Shown one piece after another: positions 32,265 to 43,567 of a stretch of 57,885 nt of DNA; within the stretch, counting starts at the first letter, position 1, and the number at the start of each line of letters is the position of its first letter. Where the stretch lies: the NCBI GenBank assembly GCA_002286855.1, contig NRSV01000105.1:1-57885 (forward strand). Reading direction: 5' to 3'. The notes beneath the pieces are model-generated. The model was not told where the DNA came from. It did no database searches and saw only the letters and a program-made list of their open reading frames with translations. The translations under genes were made by a program, and so were the position numbers. This DNA comes from Bipolaris cookei. Taxonomy: Eukaryota; Ascomycota; Dothideomycetes; Pleosporales; Pleosporaceae.

Positions 32265-33299
32265 TCACTTTTCACTCTCTTGCTCCTGCTCCCAGGCCTC
32301 CAGCCACTTACACTTCTGACCATCGGGCGCCCACTGCAACGGGCGCGTAACAGCCGACCGCCAGAAACCCATGGACTTTTCACTGATCCTGGTCTCAAGG
32401 TCATGGAATGCATGTTCCAAAGCCTTGAAAAAGGCGTTACATTCTTTCTGGAGACCCAGCACGCGAAGACAGCGGAGGATGCGCGTGATGCGAAGGTGAT
32501 TGTGGTCAAACAAGCCGGCCCAGTTCTGGAATTGTTTATGCCAGTTAGGGGCGCGGATAATGTGGTAAGATAGCGGATTGGAGACTGAAATGTTTTGGTG
32601 TGATCCAGATGGGAAGGTGGACTCTTTTGAGGTTGCTTTGACCCCGGAAGCAGAGGTATCTGCATTGATGGGAGAGTCCGTATTCACATCGGGCTGAGTA
32701 GCTTTAGAAACAGTGTCTTTCTCGTCGCCCTCTTTCTCCGACTCGTTCTCTGGTTTCGTCGAAACCCTGAAGCCGTAGAACTCGAGCATGCGCTCAAAGC
32801 TCCAGCGCAGCTGATGGCGAAGTTCACTTCGCGAATGGAATGCTTGCATAACCGCAAGATCAATGACAGGTGCGTCCCAGTTGAACATGGAACCCTCTGG
32901 CAATGGAAATAGCATCTGAATGTAGTTGTGTGAGGACTCAAGCTGAGAATCCGGCCATGACAGGATTTCCTCTAGCGTGCGATTTTTCGCATCTTTGGCT
33001 TTGATATCTGGATCGTAGAAGTGAACGATGAGCTGGCTCCTGGCCTCGGTGGAGTTCTTTCTAGTGTTAGAAATCGCTGAAGGCCCCATTTTGGAGCGCT
33101 TCTGTGATGTAGTGGAGACGTGTTGAGCCTTGCGCTTTGCGTGATCTTGTTCGACCGCGCCCGACTGAGCTGTTGATGTCGGTGTCGAGACTGTTGGCTG
33201 CGATTGTACAGAAGAAGGTGTTTCAGGGGTATTGCAAAAATTAGTGTTTTCAGTAGACCCCCCCCCTTCATGTGCCTTATCATCGGGTGTCCTTTCCAT
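32265..33299 (-). CDS. OGFr-domain protein (opioid growth factor receptor conserved region)
   Basis: Single exon of 344 residues. The first 85 residues are Ser/Thr/Gln-rich and disordered with a basic KRKAQH and QKRSK patch that may direct it to the nucleus. The OGFr_N domain follows from about residue 90: LIVHFYDPDIKAKDAKNRTL, EEILSWPDSQLESSHNYIQ, MLFPLPEGSMFNWDAPVID, then HQLRWSFERMLEFYGFRV. A charged low-complexity insert of about 65 residues splits the domain before WHKQFQNWAGLFDHNHLRIT, a typical fungal feature. Molecular function in fungi is unknown. The first 15 codons include a run of nine G bases (coding EGGG), a slip-prone site. It faces the alpha-amylase gene. Confidence 0.85.
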   Translation of the reverse strand: MERTPDDKAHEGGGSTENTNFCNTPETPSSVQSQPTVSTPTSTAQSGAVEQDHAKRKAQHVSTTSQKRSKMGPSAISNTRKNSTEARSQLIVHFYDPDIKAKDAKNRTLEEILSWPDSQLESSHNYIQMLFPLPEGSMFNWDAPVIDLAVMQAFHSRSELRHQLRWSFERMLEFYGFRVSTKPENESEKEGDEKDTVSKATQPDVNTDSPINADTSASGVKATSKESTFPSGSHQNISVSNPLSYHIIRAPNWHKQFQNWAGLFDHNHLRITRILRCLRVLGLQKECNAFFKALEHAFHDLETRISEKSMGFWRSAVTRPLQWAPDGQKCKWLEAWEQEQESEK

Positions 33300-34086
33300 G
33301 TTTACTGTCAGTCAGGTCGCTTTAGGCAGCCGTGGTACTGATATCGTACCTTACCACTGCACCAAACAGACAGTACAACCAAGAATGCAGTGAGAAGTAT
33401 TCTTTCTCACGTTTTATACAATCGTGTGCTACATGCCTCACAATGCCGAGTCGCACATCGTGTACCAATAATGAAAGACAAGTAGTAACAGTGGCCCAGA
33501 TGTATGCAGCTGCAAGACGCTAGCCTGTTCCAGCATAGTCAGCCTTTTGGCGGCTTCCCCTCCGGCTGTCCAAGCAGCGACGATCTTGCACCAAAGTCTC
33601 CACTCACAGTACTTCCATCGGACTGACAGACACGTCTAGGGCACCATGTTCTTTTTTGTTTCTACTAATCTACTTCCAAACCGACAGCTGAGTTGTATGA
33701 TTCATGGCAGTCCGCGGCATGGCTGCTTCGTGCAAGCTGACGTCACTGGTGCTGAATGTTGACAAGCACGGTCTCCACTCACATCTAGACCATTCACAAC
33801 GCATGTGTCTCATTCTTGATAGCCAGCACAGCCGAGGGAGTCAACAGACAAACCTGCTCAGTTATGGGCCCATACAGGGTAATCACCCGCTATGAGCCGT
33901 AGTGGGTATAAAAGCAAAGGACATGAGCGACAAGTATGGCTCTGTTGAATTTTCCGGTGGACTTGAAAACGACCCTCAAACATTGATCTCCTTAGCCCAG
34001 CTGAACCATTACGCCATCTACTGATCATCGGGAAAGCGTACAACACAGCACACCTCAGGTCTAAACTGACAAGCGCATCCCTGACG
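33300..34086. promoter_or_regulatory. Divergent intergenic region, OGFr gene and alpha-amylase
   Basis: 787 bp between opposite starts. A TATA box lies near the amylase side. No gene seen. Confidence 0.45.
33907..33914 (+). promoter_or_regulatory. TATA box of the alpha-amylase gene
   Basis: TATAAAAG about 175 bp upstream of the amylase ATG, oriented correctly. Confidence 0.5.
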
Positions 34087-35692
34087 ATGGGTTCAGAAGG
34101 TAAGTCGAGTCCAGCGATGATTTCTCTTCCGATTGGACTACCGCGATGTTGACCACTGAGCAGAACAAAAGCCAACGCCTGAGAATGGCACACTGTTCCA
34201 GGGCTTCGAGTGGAATGTCCCGGATGATCGCAAACACTGGAAGCGTCTCGCTGAACAGCTCCCCAAGCTCAAAGCGATTGGTATCACTAACATTTGGCTA
34301 CCTCCGGGCTGCAAAGCCGCGAATCCAAAGGGTGTGGGCTACGACATCTATGACCTATACGACCTGGGCGAATTTGATCAGAAAGGCGCCAAAGGCACAA
34401 AATGGGGAACAAAGGAAGAGCTGTTTGAGCTCACGAAAGTTGCCAAGGAACACAATGTTGGCCTTTACTGGGATGCTGTGTTGAATCACAAGGCGGGCGC
34501 AGATAGGACAGAGAAGTGTCGCGTCGTGGAAGTCGACGAAAATGATCGGACAAAGGAGACATCCGATGCATACGAAATCGAAGGATGGCTAGGATTCGAC
34601 TTTCCAGGACGCGGTGAGCAGTATTCCAAGATGAAGTACCACTGGGAGCACTTTTCTGGAACCGATTACAACCAGGCCAACGAGAAGAAGGCCATTTACA
34701 AGATCCTGGGTGACAACAAGGGCTGGTCGAAAAATGTGGACACTGAATCAGGCAATGCTGATTACATGATGTTTGCAGACATTGACTACTCTCACCCTGA
34801 AGTTCAAGAAGATGTCAAGAACTGGGGTGTCTGGATAACCAAAGAACTAGGGCTCAAGGGATTCCGCCTCGATGCTGTGCAGCACTTCAGCTCAAGATTT
34901 ACCAACGAATGGATCAAGAACCTCCGCGAGCAATGCGGAGACGACATCTTCATTGTGGGCGAGTTCTGGTCGGGCGATGTCAAAGAAATGAGCGACTGGC
35001 TTGACGGCATGAATCACGAAATTGCCCTTTACGACTCACCGTTGCTTAACAAGTTTGGCTCGCTATCCACGTCCGAATCGGCCGATCTGAGGACAGTATT
35101 TGACGACTCACTGGTCCAGCTGCGTCCGATAGATGCTGTGACGGTGGTCACTAACCACGACACGCAACCGGGACAGGTCATGGAGACCAAGATTGAGGGC
35201 TTCTTTAAGCCGCTTGCATATGCACTGATTTTGCTTCGTCAGGAAGGATACCCATGTCCGTTCTATGGCGATCTGTATGGACTGTCCGAGCCCCACGAAA
35301 CACCGGCGTCGTGCGGTGGCAAGCTTGCAGATCTTGTCCTGGCGCGTAAGCTGTTTGCATACGGAGCGCAGGAAGACTACTTCAACGAGGCCAATTGCAT
35401 TGGGTTCGTGCGTCGTGGGACGTGGGACAAGGTGGCGGGTCTTGCATGTGTGATGAGCAATGCGGGGCCAGGGCAGATCAAAATGGCTGTTGGCGAGATG
35501 CACGCCGGGGAGAAGTGGACCGACGTGCTTGGATGGGAGCAAGGCGAGGTAGAGATTGACAGTGAAGGCTACGGACTGTTCAAGTGTCCTGGCACTAGCG
35601 TCGCGGTGTGGGTGCGAAGTGATGCTGAGGGACGCGACCAGTTCCCCACCAACTTCGATGCGGATGTGTATCGCCAGGGATCGTCTGCGTAA
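34087..35692 (+). CDS. Intracellular alpha-amylase (GH13)
   Basis: A 13-nt first exon (34087-34099, MGSE plus one base) and exon 34164-35692, intron 64 bp, 513 residues. No signal peptide, so cytosolic. GH13 conserved regions are all present: DAVLNH (108-113), GFRLDAVQH with nucleophile Asp241, VGEFW with acid/base Glu271, and VTNHDTQ with Asp337. It resembles the GH13_5-like intracellular fungal enzymes that cut alpha-1,4-glucan to maltooligosaccharides and act on glycogen or wall alpha-glucan synthesis, rather than secreted Taka-amylases. The unusual His-to-Gln position in GFRLDAVQH (many have KH) is common in this subgroup. The start is supported by the GTAAGT donor and CAG acceptor that restore the frame. 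Confidence 0.93.
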
Positions 35693-36357
35693 TGGTTCCG
35701 ATAGAGGGTGTATGAGTAGGGTAGTTGAAGCACGGCGACCGTAGCCTATGACGCAAGTCTACCCACCCTCTTTCTCCAAGATACGCGTGTAATGATGGGC
35801 ATTGTATTACTTGAAAAAGAAGACATGGCGTGATGTGCTGTCGTCGCCTTGTAGCCGTAGCTCCCAGGTTGTTACTTGCTGGAAGATGCGCGAAAGTGCG
35901 TGGGGCGGCGGACAGGGCTACCGCCCAAAACAGCCAATCACCCGCCTCACAACAATAGCCGTTTTGGACGTTTCGCGGCCTTTCTGGCAAGCGAGTATGC
36001 GACATCCCGCGAAGCATGATCGGCTGCCCATGCCGGCAGAGTACACTGTGTATGCACATGCTCGCACTCACGCCCGCGACACCGCCAACATGGGATGCCA
36101 ACGGCCCCGTCCTGCCGGACATGAAGCCGCATGTGCCATGTGATCCCCGCTATCGCTCTGTCTAGATCTTGGGTCGCGTGTCAGGCTGCCGAGCTTCAAT
36201 TTAATTCCGCGCCTGCCCGCTCTTCCACCCTCTGTTACCCTGCCGACGGCCCGACGCAAGCAAATCTTTCATTGACCTCTCTCTCTGGACGCTGTGCTTC
36301 TTTTCCCTCAGGTCCACACAGAATTACTACTAACAAGCGTCTTGTTTCCCACTTCTC
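35693..36357. promoter_or_regulatory. Promoter region of the Fmp42-like transporter
   Basis: CT-rich from about 36220 to the ATG (ctctctctgg near 36280), a usual fungal 5' leader. The antisense frame 36122-35595 is judged accidental. Confidence 0.45.
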
Positions 36358-38288
36358 ATGTCATTGGTTCAGCATGTTGGCCACCAGGAGGGCACTGACC
36401 GCGACGAGGCGCTCGTAGATTTGTTTCTGCCGCCGATTGACCGCCAGCATAGTCGTCAAGATGCAGCTGACCGCCGTCTTTCGCTTGAAAGCGCCATCTC
36501 GCATGCCGGCTTCCTGAATCCCCATGGAAAGGCAATTCGGAGAGTCATCAGTTACGATGTGATTCCCAACCCCGACGAGCCTTCCGCGGGCGAGGAGCCG
36601 GGAGGTCTGACGCCTTACAAGGTGTCCATTACCAAGCGTGTCGGTAAGTACTGCTACTTGGAGCAACAGTAAAGGCACATTGAACTCGATTAACCTTGCT
36701 TGTAGCACAGGTCATTGCAACGGTCCTCGCCTGTTGGTTTGCCAGCGGCATCGTCTTTGGCTTCGCAGCACTCAAGCCAATTCTCATCAAAGAGGGTGTT
36801 TTCCGCAATCTCTGCACTCCCGAAGAAATTGATAATGATGTCGAAGTCTGCTTTGAGCAGGATCTCCGATTGAACTTCTTCTTTTCGTTGGCGTCTACTA
36901 CTGCAAACGTATCTGCCCTGCCAGTCGGCACACTGCTCGACCGCTACGGCCCCAGGCTCTGCTTTCTTACCGGTTCATTGTGTCTTGCTGCAGGCAGCAT
37001 TCTGATGAGTTTTGCTTCCAAGATCGAGCGCTTTGAAGGCTATACAATTGGCAATTTCTTCCTTGCCTTGGGGGGCACGTTTGTCTTCTTGCCCTCTTTC
37101 CAGATTGCTAATGCATTCCCCAAGTACAGTGGCTCCATCGTTGCACTCGTTACTGGCGCGTTTGACGCTTCAGCAGCAGTCTTTCTCTTTTATAGAATCA
37201 TGTACGATGCCAGCGACAGGACCTTCAAGCCAGAGACATTCTTCTTGGTATATCTGGTTGTCCCACTCGCAATCGCCATTGCGCAAATTACCTTCTTGCC
37301 GACCGAGAACTACAAAACTGAGGCACAGCTCGAGATGAAGATCCAGAAAGCTGGGAATGCTATGCGCGATGTGCACTCCTCAGACGACGAGTTGTCAGAT
37401 GAGGAGATGTGGAGGCGCAGAAAAGCCCGTAGCGAACGCCGCAAGGAACGACTGAGCAAGCTCGACGACCTTGTTGGCAACGAAGCTGCGCGCAAACTCC
37501 GAGAAGAAAAGCGAGAGCAGAATCTAGAGACCTCTGGTGTCTGGGGAGCACTGCACAACAAGTCTGCCAAAGACCAAATGCTGACACCCTGGTTCACTTT
37601 GCTCGTCCTTCTGACTATTATCCAGATGGTGCGTATGAACTACTTCATCGCAACTATCCGTGAGCAGTACACGTACATGCTCGGCTCCGTCGAATTGGCT
37701 GAGAAGGTGAACAACTTCTTCGATGTTGCGCTCCCGCTTGCCGGAGTCCTTGCTACTCCCTTCCTCGGCATTCTGCTTGACAACGTTAGCACCCCCGGCG
37801 TCCTCTTTCTTATCGTCGTCATGACTACCGCCATTGGCATCATTGGTTCAATACCTGCCCTATGGGCTGGCTACGTCAATGTCGTCCTATTCGTCTTTCT
37901 ACGCCCACTCTATTACTCAGCTATGTCAGACTATGCTACCAAGGTTTTTGGCTTTGCTACGTTTGGCAGGGTATATGGCACCATTATCTGTGTATCTGGA
38001 CTGGTCAACCTTTCGCAGACGGCTATCGATGCATTGACCAAGAGCTTATTCGAGGGCGACCCGACTCCTGTGAACATCTTTTTCGCAGCCTCGGCGTTCG
38101 TAGTCGGTATGGCGCTGGTCGTGTACGTTACGGTCCAGGTGTATCGCATGCGCAAGAAGCTGGATCAAGACGATGCAATGACATTTACAAATACCGATGC
38201 CGGCTCTGTCATGGAAAGTTTGATGGAAGAAGACGAGCCAACGAGCTACGGAGCCATCCATCGTCAGCGTCAGCCCTGGGAAGTTTAA
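36358..38288 (+). CDS. MFS transporter, Fmp42/SLC43-like
   Basis: Exons 36358-36643 and 36706-38288 (62-bp intron, GTAAGT to TGTAG), 622 residues. The hydrophilic N-terminus of about 95 residues leads into 12 predicted membrane helices, beginning QVIATVLACWFASGIVFGFA. The MFS signature after TM2 is GTLLDRYGPRLCFLTGS. A long cytosolic loop after TM6 is acidic then strongly basic (SSDDELSDEEMWRRRKARSE). The second half begins TPWFTLLVLLTIIQMVRMNY. Architecture and length match fungal Fmp42-like proteins related to the SLC43 amino-acid transporters; in yeast the protein was found in mitochondrial or vacuolar preparations. The tail ends in SLMEEDEPTSYGAI, which may carry sorting information. Substrate unknown. 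Confidence 0.87.
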
Positions 38289-39482
38289 ACTTCCAACTCT
38301 TACTATTTTATCCGGTTAATTTTCCTATCGACTTTGAGCATCGTCACGATTATGACTCGAGTACGGCCGTCAACACATTGAGATATGTGTTTTCTTTCTC
38401 TGCAAATAAAAAGGATCGAAAAATCTTTCTCTTCATGGGGCGTTTAGGTTCCTAAGGGCATCCGAAAAGATATTTTTATAAGCATTGCTTTGTCCATGGT
38501 TATTATCAAGCGAGCGTTGTAGCGAGTTTTCAGTTTGCTTCATGTTTCAAGCTGCTCTATCATGTTTGCGTATGCCAGTCCTTTGTAGACTAGACTGATA
38601 TTCGTAGGAATTGGCGCTGTTTGTAAAAAGCTATCAATAATATCCTTATCAGTGTCGACGACTCTTAGCAATTTCGCTCTCACGCTTAGCATCTGGAAAA
38701 AGACTTTAGTGATCTAAGAATATGCAGCTGACGAGATCATATCGAAAATATGATTCTACTAGTGGCCTCTTGACATGGATCTGCATAAGAAGATTTTCTA
38801 TCTCTGATTAGCTTTCATGCAATGCTAGGATGAATTAATTCGATTTGTCCGGGTCAGCGGAGTGGATTGTGGCGAAAAGGTATTATCGCGCATTCCGAAG
38901 GAGACATACAGAAATCAGACCAACACATCCGAAATGGTGCAATGTATGACAGATAAAATTCGTGTTGCTTAGGGCGTCACACACTGATTGTAGGAATTCT
39001 CAAAGCAGACATGTCCATGCAGACATTTTTGACTAGGCTTTGCGGCTATTTGGTTGAATAATTGAATATCTGATCTTTATTATGCCATGATGACCTATCT
39101 TTAATCAGGGGAAAAAGGGTCTACACTACACAAGGCACCCAAGAGAAATATGTGTTCGGGATTCCCAGTCCAGATGCAGGAAACAAATAACGCGGGGTTT
39201 GCCAGATGGGATGGTCTGTGCGCGTTGCTACGGTACAGGGAAGTAGCGTTGGATGACGGCCAACTAGTGCTATTTACACGCGGTCGTCTACGCTCGCACC
39301 ACCACACATCACATTATCGCGCAGCACATCTTCCCTAGGGCACCAAACTTTGCGTCGAGTTTGTTTTCGGGAAAAAGAATTCTCTCTTCAAACATACATA
39401 ACCCTTCACCACCGTCAAGTTGGCGCGCCTCAAAGAATCCCCGGTCCAGCTGGATCCATCTCTGCCCGTCTCACCAAGCAAA
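38289..39482. other. Gene-free stretch
   Basis: About 1.2 kb, AT-rich through 38400-39100 and more balanced toward the coiled-coil gene. No supported frame or repeat. Confidence 0.5.
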
Positions 39483-41561
39483 ATGGCTTTCTCCCCTGGA
39501 ATGCCTGTCTTCCCCGCCAGCCCCGACCGCGGCGGTGCCATGAAATCACTGTATGGCGACTCCACAAGTGCATCACCCGTCATGTCCCCATCAACACCGC
39601 CACTCCGCACGCACTCACCGCTACGACACACCCACCGTCGAACCGATTCGGACGTCTCCGTCACAGCCCTTACCGGCATGTTTGAAAACCTCGAAGTTAA
39701 GGACCCAAGAGAAGCGTCCAGACGCTTCAACGAGTTGCTAGAAAAGGAAAGGATGAGGAATACAGAGAAGCTGGCCAAGATCGAAAAGGAGCATGCGAAA
39801 AAGGAGAAGGAGCACGAAATGGCCATTAGCCGGCGCGACATTCGCATTGAAGAGCTGAAGAGCGAACTTGAGCATGCTAGTGGCTCGCTCGAGGTTGCCA
39901 TCACCAAGGAACGATACGAGAAGGAACGCAAGGCGAACAAGGCTGCCATCAACCAATGGGAGACTGTGTTCAAGCAAAACGAAGAGCGATGGAAGGGTAT
40001 GCAGCACAAAATGGTGAGTCTGGCTGGCATGACCGTTTGACTGCATCACGCTTACACTATACAGATCGAAGCAGAGAATCAGAGCAGAGTCTTTGAAGGC
40101 AAATACAAAAGCTACAAGAAGCAGTGGATCGAGGCGAACAACGATAAGCTCCGACATTCATCCATGATTCCACAGCTCCAGTCCAAGATCCAGACCCTTC
40201 AGCGTAATCTGCAGCGGGCTGAATCAGATGTGAAGTTCAAGACTGAAGAAGCTACCAAATACAAGAACGACGTCTACAGCTTACAGGTTGAAATTGAAAG
40301 CACCAACACTCATCTCAGCGAAGAGCTGCAGATACTCAAGGAAAAATTGAGTTTGGTTGAGGCAGAACGCGATACTCTCAAGACCAGTCTCAAAGAGGAA
40401 GAGGTCTTGCGTATCGCTGCCGAGGGCCAGATACCGCTACCCTCCGCTGAGGATGACGAACACGATGAATTCGCCTCACCAGTCCGATCCCCACGCAAGC
40501 AACATAACAACTCTCGCCAGGACGATGACAAGGAAAACGTTTCACCGAAGAAGGGTGCAGTCGAGCTGAAGTTCGTCCAACAAGAGCTAGCTGCAGAGAA
40601 GCGCGCCCGCGAGCGTGCTGAGGAGCAGATTGACTATATGAAGATGGAGTGTCAGTTCCAGTGCTGCTCATGCCGAATTGCCGAGACCAGGGGCAAGCAA
40701 TTCATTCACGATGACTCTCTCCAAGCCGAAATGGAGCGCATCAAGTCAACCTTTACACCTCCAGCTAGCAACCACGAAGACGATGTCATGGAAGATATAG
40801 TCATGAAGGAAGAGTCTGTTGAAGCTGAGCGTTCTATCACGCCTGTGGCTGAACATCCTGCCCAAGAGCCAGACACTGTTGTTGCTTTCTCGCCAGTAAC
40901 AGGTACTTTTCGCTCCGTGCCTTCCCCAGTCAAAGCACAGTCAGCAGCCGTCCTGCTCAAGCCATCACCTGTAGTAGAGATGAGTGAAGCACCGCCAATG
41001 GACTTTGAGACGAGAAGCGTGCCGGCTCCTGCTGAGGTCTCTTTTCCAGAGCCTCGTCCAGCGTCTCGCGTAGCTTTTGTGCGAGAGAGCCGTAAGGGCA
41101 AGTCAACAGATGTCAATATTCATGAGGATGCCGTTGAGGACAGTGACGACGACAATGCGTCCCCATCAACTCAAGAACTTGAGCCTACTGATCCCGTTAC
41201 ACCCTACCTTACCCGCACCATTACTACTACAACAACTATCCCACTACACTTCTCACCTGCTACCCCAGCATTCAAGGCAGGCCGAGGCCCTATGACACCC
41301 TCGACTGTCGCCCACGTTGCGGCAGATGCTCAGACACCTGCCTTGGGCGAGCTGTCGTTGAACAAGCTGGGTATTGACCGAGAGGCTGCCCTTGCCGCCA
41401 TCCGTGAACGACGCGGTCGCGCTAAGAGCATGGCTGCTGGCCAAGGGACGCCAATGAAACAGATGGTAGAGGGAGTGAAGGACCGGAGAGACATCAGTGC
41501 CCCTATCCCAAGGGTGCGGAGTGTGTCAAGGATACGGAGCGTGTCAAGGGCGCAAAGATGA
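39483..41561 (+). CDS. Large coiled-coil protein with a Cys-rich motif
   Basis: Exons 39483-40013 and 40065-41561 (51-bp intron, GTGAGT to ACAG), 675 residues. The ATG at 39483 (MAFSPGMPVFPASPDRGG) is the first in frame. Residues 1-80 are Ser/Pro-rich with many SP/TP sites, likely targets of cyclin-dependent kinase. From about 85 to 300 the sequence is nearly unbroken coiled coil (NELLEKERMRNTEKLAKIEK, KSKIQTLQRNLQRAES). A KENVSP segment and a second coil follow. CQFQCCSCR at about 373-381 is a striking four-Cys cluster. The C-terminal half is disordered, Pro/Thr-rich, ending in repeated RVRSVSRIRSVSRAQR. Features fit a cytoskeletal or cell-cycle scaffold; no family was recognised. Confidence 0.8.
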
Positions 41562-42228
41562 TTGTTCAAATCATGAGCGCTTTGAGACGTTGGTGCCTGG
41601 TGTGCTGCCCAGGGCGCAGCGAGAGTCGTGATACCACTTGATTTTCCCGTTCGCGGCTTTACTTTGCGCTTAGCGGCATTGCATGGAGTTGGGGCTGCCA
41701 CTGCCGCATCATCTGGCTGATTTGGCGTTTTGTTATATATCTCTTTGGTCTGTTTTGGGTAGGCAAAAACTGCGTTATATACCACAGTTATGCTTTACGG
41801 ATGATGAATACATAGTATAGTTATTGTAATTTTTGATATATATTGTTCTACTTTGTAACACTGCGTTTGTGTATGCCATTCTAGACATGGGTGCGAGACG
41901 GATGACTGCAAGTCCTCAGCCGAGAAATAGATAGTGTGATATTGGTGTCAGTTCTAGGAAACTCCAAGGAGTGCCATCAACATGAGAACAAGTCTGTAGG
42001 TAGTGTAGCGTGGGTAATTCGTTCCACGATCTGGTACCCGGCTGTTTTCTCGCTAGCGCTCTGTGGCAGAATGCGAAGGCGGTCGGTGGTCTAGCGCCAA
42101 GGCCCGACTAGCGCACCATTGGCGAACACACACTAGCGAAATTCCCTTGTAGACACTTGCTCGAACTTCAGTGACAACGACTAAGACGCCCAACCCTCTT
42201 TCTCCCTCACGCACCGACAAACGCAACC
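41562..42228. other. Promoter region of rps5
   Basis: 3' end of the coiled-coil gene, then an AT-rich stretch and a C-rich leader before the rps5 ATG. No gene seen. Confidence 0.45.
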
Positions 42229-43122
42229 ATGTCTGACAACGGAGAGATCGAGGTCGAGAACCCCACCGGTATCAACATCCTTCCCAAGGATGTCGCCGAG
42301 GAGCAGGGCAGCGTGAAGCTGTTCAACAAGGCAGGCACAATGCGAAAAAAACTACAACGAGAAGCGAACCTAACACTTCACAGTGGTCCTACGAGGAGGT
42401 CGAAGTCCGCGACATCTCATTGACGTACGTTTCCCCTACCACGATCTCGCGCCGCACACATATATGAAGGAATATTGTGATGGCCTTGGATTCTTTTTGT
42501 ATTGCGCTGCGAGACCTTCGGCTAACTGAAGCCGCAGCGACTACATCCAGATCCGCTCTCCCGTCTACATCTCACACTCGGCCGGCCGATATGCCGTCAA
42601 GCGATTCAGGAAGGCCCAGTGCCCCATCATTGAGCGCCTCACCAACTCGCTCATGATGAACGGCCGCAACAACGGAAAGAAGCTCATGGCTGTGCGCATT
42701 GTTGCCCACGCTTTCGAGATCGTACGTCTACCCACTTCCAAAATTCAGAAACGCAATATTGGCAAGGAGAAGAAAAGTTGGTGCAAGATGGCTAATAATC
42801 GCAGATCCACATCATGACCGACCAAAACCCCATCCAGGTCGCCGTCGACGCCATTGTCAACTGCGGTCCCCGTGAAGACTCCACCCGTATTGGTTCTGCT
42901 GGCACCGTCCGTCGCCAGGCCGTCGATGTGTCTCCTCTCCGCCGTGTCAACCAGGGTATCTCCCTTCTTACCATTGGTGCCCGTGAGGCGTCTTTCCGCA
43001 ACATCAAGAGCATTGCCGAGTGCCTTGCTGAGGAGCTGATCAACGCTGCCAAGGGAAGCAGCAACTCATACGCCATCAAGAAGAAGGACGAGCTCGAGCG
43101 TGTCGCCAAGTCCAACCGATAA
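42229..43122 (+). CDS. rps5: 40S ribosomal protein S5 (uS7 family)
   Basis: Exons 42229-42330, 42384-42424, 42538-42721 and 42805-43122, 215 codons including stop (214 residues). uS7 sits in the head of the small subunit near the mRNA exit. The sequence is highly conserved: VKLFNK, WSYEEVEVRDISL, YAVKRFRKAQCPIIERLTNS, LMMNGRNNGKKL, DQNPIQVAVDAI, SPLRRVNQGISLLTIGAREA, ending KKKDELERVAKSNR. The first intron (53 bp, 42331-42383) must start with GC: the LFNK-W junction is invariant in the family, and no GT lies anywhere in the stretch that could serve. It keeps a CTAAC branch and a CACAG acceptor. The other introns (113 and 83 bp) are GTACGT types. Confidence 0.96.
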
Positions 43123-43567
43123 GGGCGTGCATTCTGTGTATGTGTGTGCATGGTGTCTCTGGATGGATTTCTTTCGAATGGCTGTTCTGGTCGGATTTTG
43201 ATCGGACGGGATTGGGGGATCTTATGCATGACATGGCTTCTTTAGGTGAATAAGACCTCCTCTTTCATGTTTGCATGACAAAAAATGGACAATACGATAC
43301 CAAATTCAAGCAATTGGACTTGTTGCGTGTAGGGTGATGTAGGTCCCGAGAGGAACATTTTTCTTTCAGCGGAGAGAATGAGGTATTGGCGCATGGTGCA
43401 TAGTGTGTAGAATACAGTGGTGCACCACTAGCCTTTGACGTAGTGAACGATGGTGGAAATGTTGTAACATGAATCAGTCTATGGGTATTATCCTTTCTTT
43501 TTACATACTTTAAGCCTAAACGCCATTGGTCCGATGAAAAGCGGCCCTTTTTCGTTTACCAATTGCT
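43123..43567. other. Convergent 3' region
   Basis: Ends of rps5 (plus) and the next minus-strand gene. Nothing coding seen. Confidence 0.5.

Noticed and set aside
35595..36122. 175-codon minus-strand frame upstream of the Fmp42-like gene
   Set aside because: Overlaps the end of the amylase, has no domain, and the composition is random.
39335..40030. 231-codon minus-strand frame
   Set aside because: Antisense to the coiled-coil gene; the Ser/Phe/Leu-rich composition is that of a shadow.
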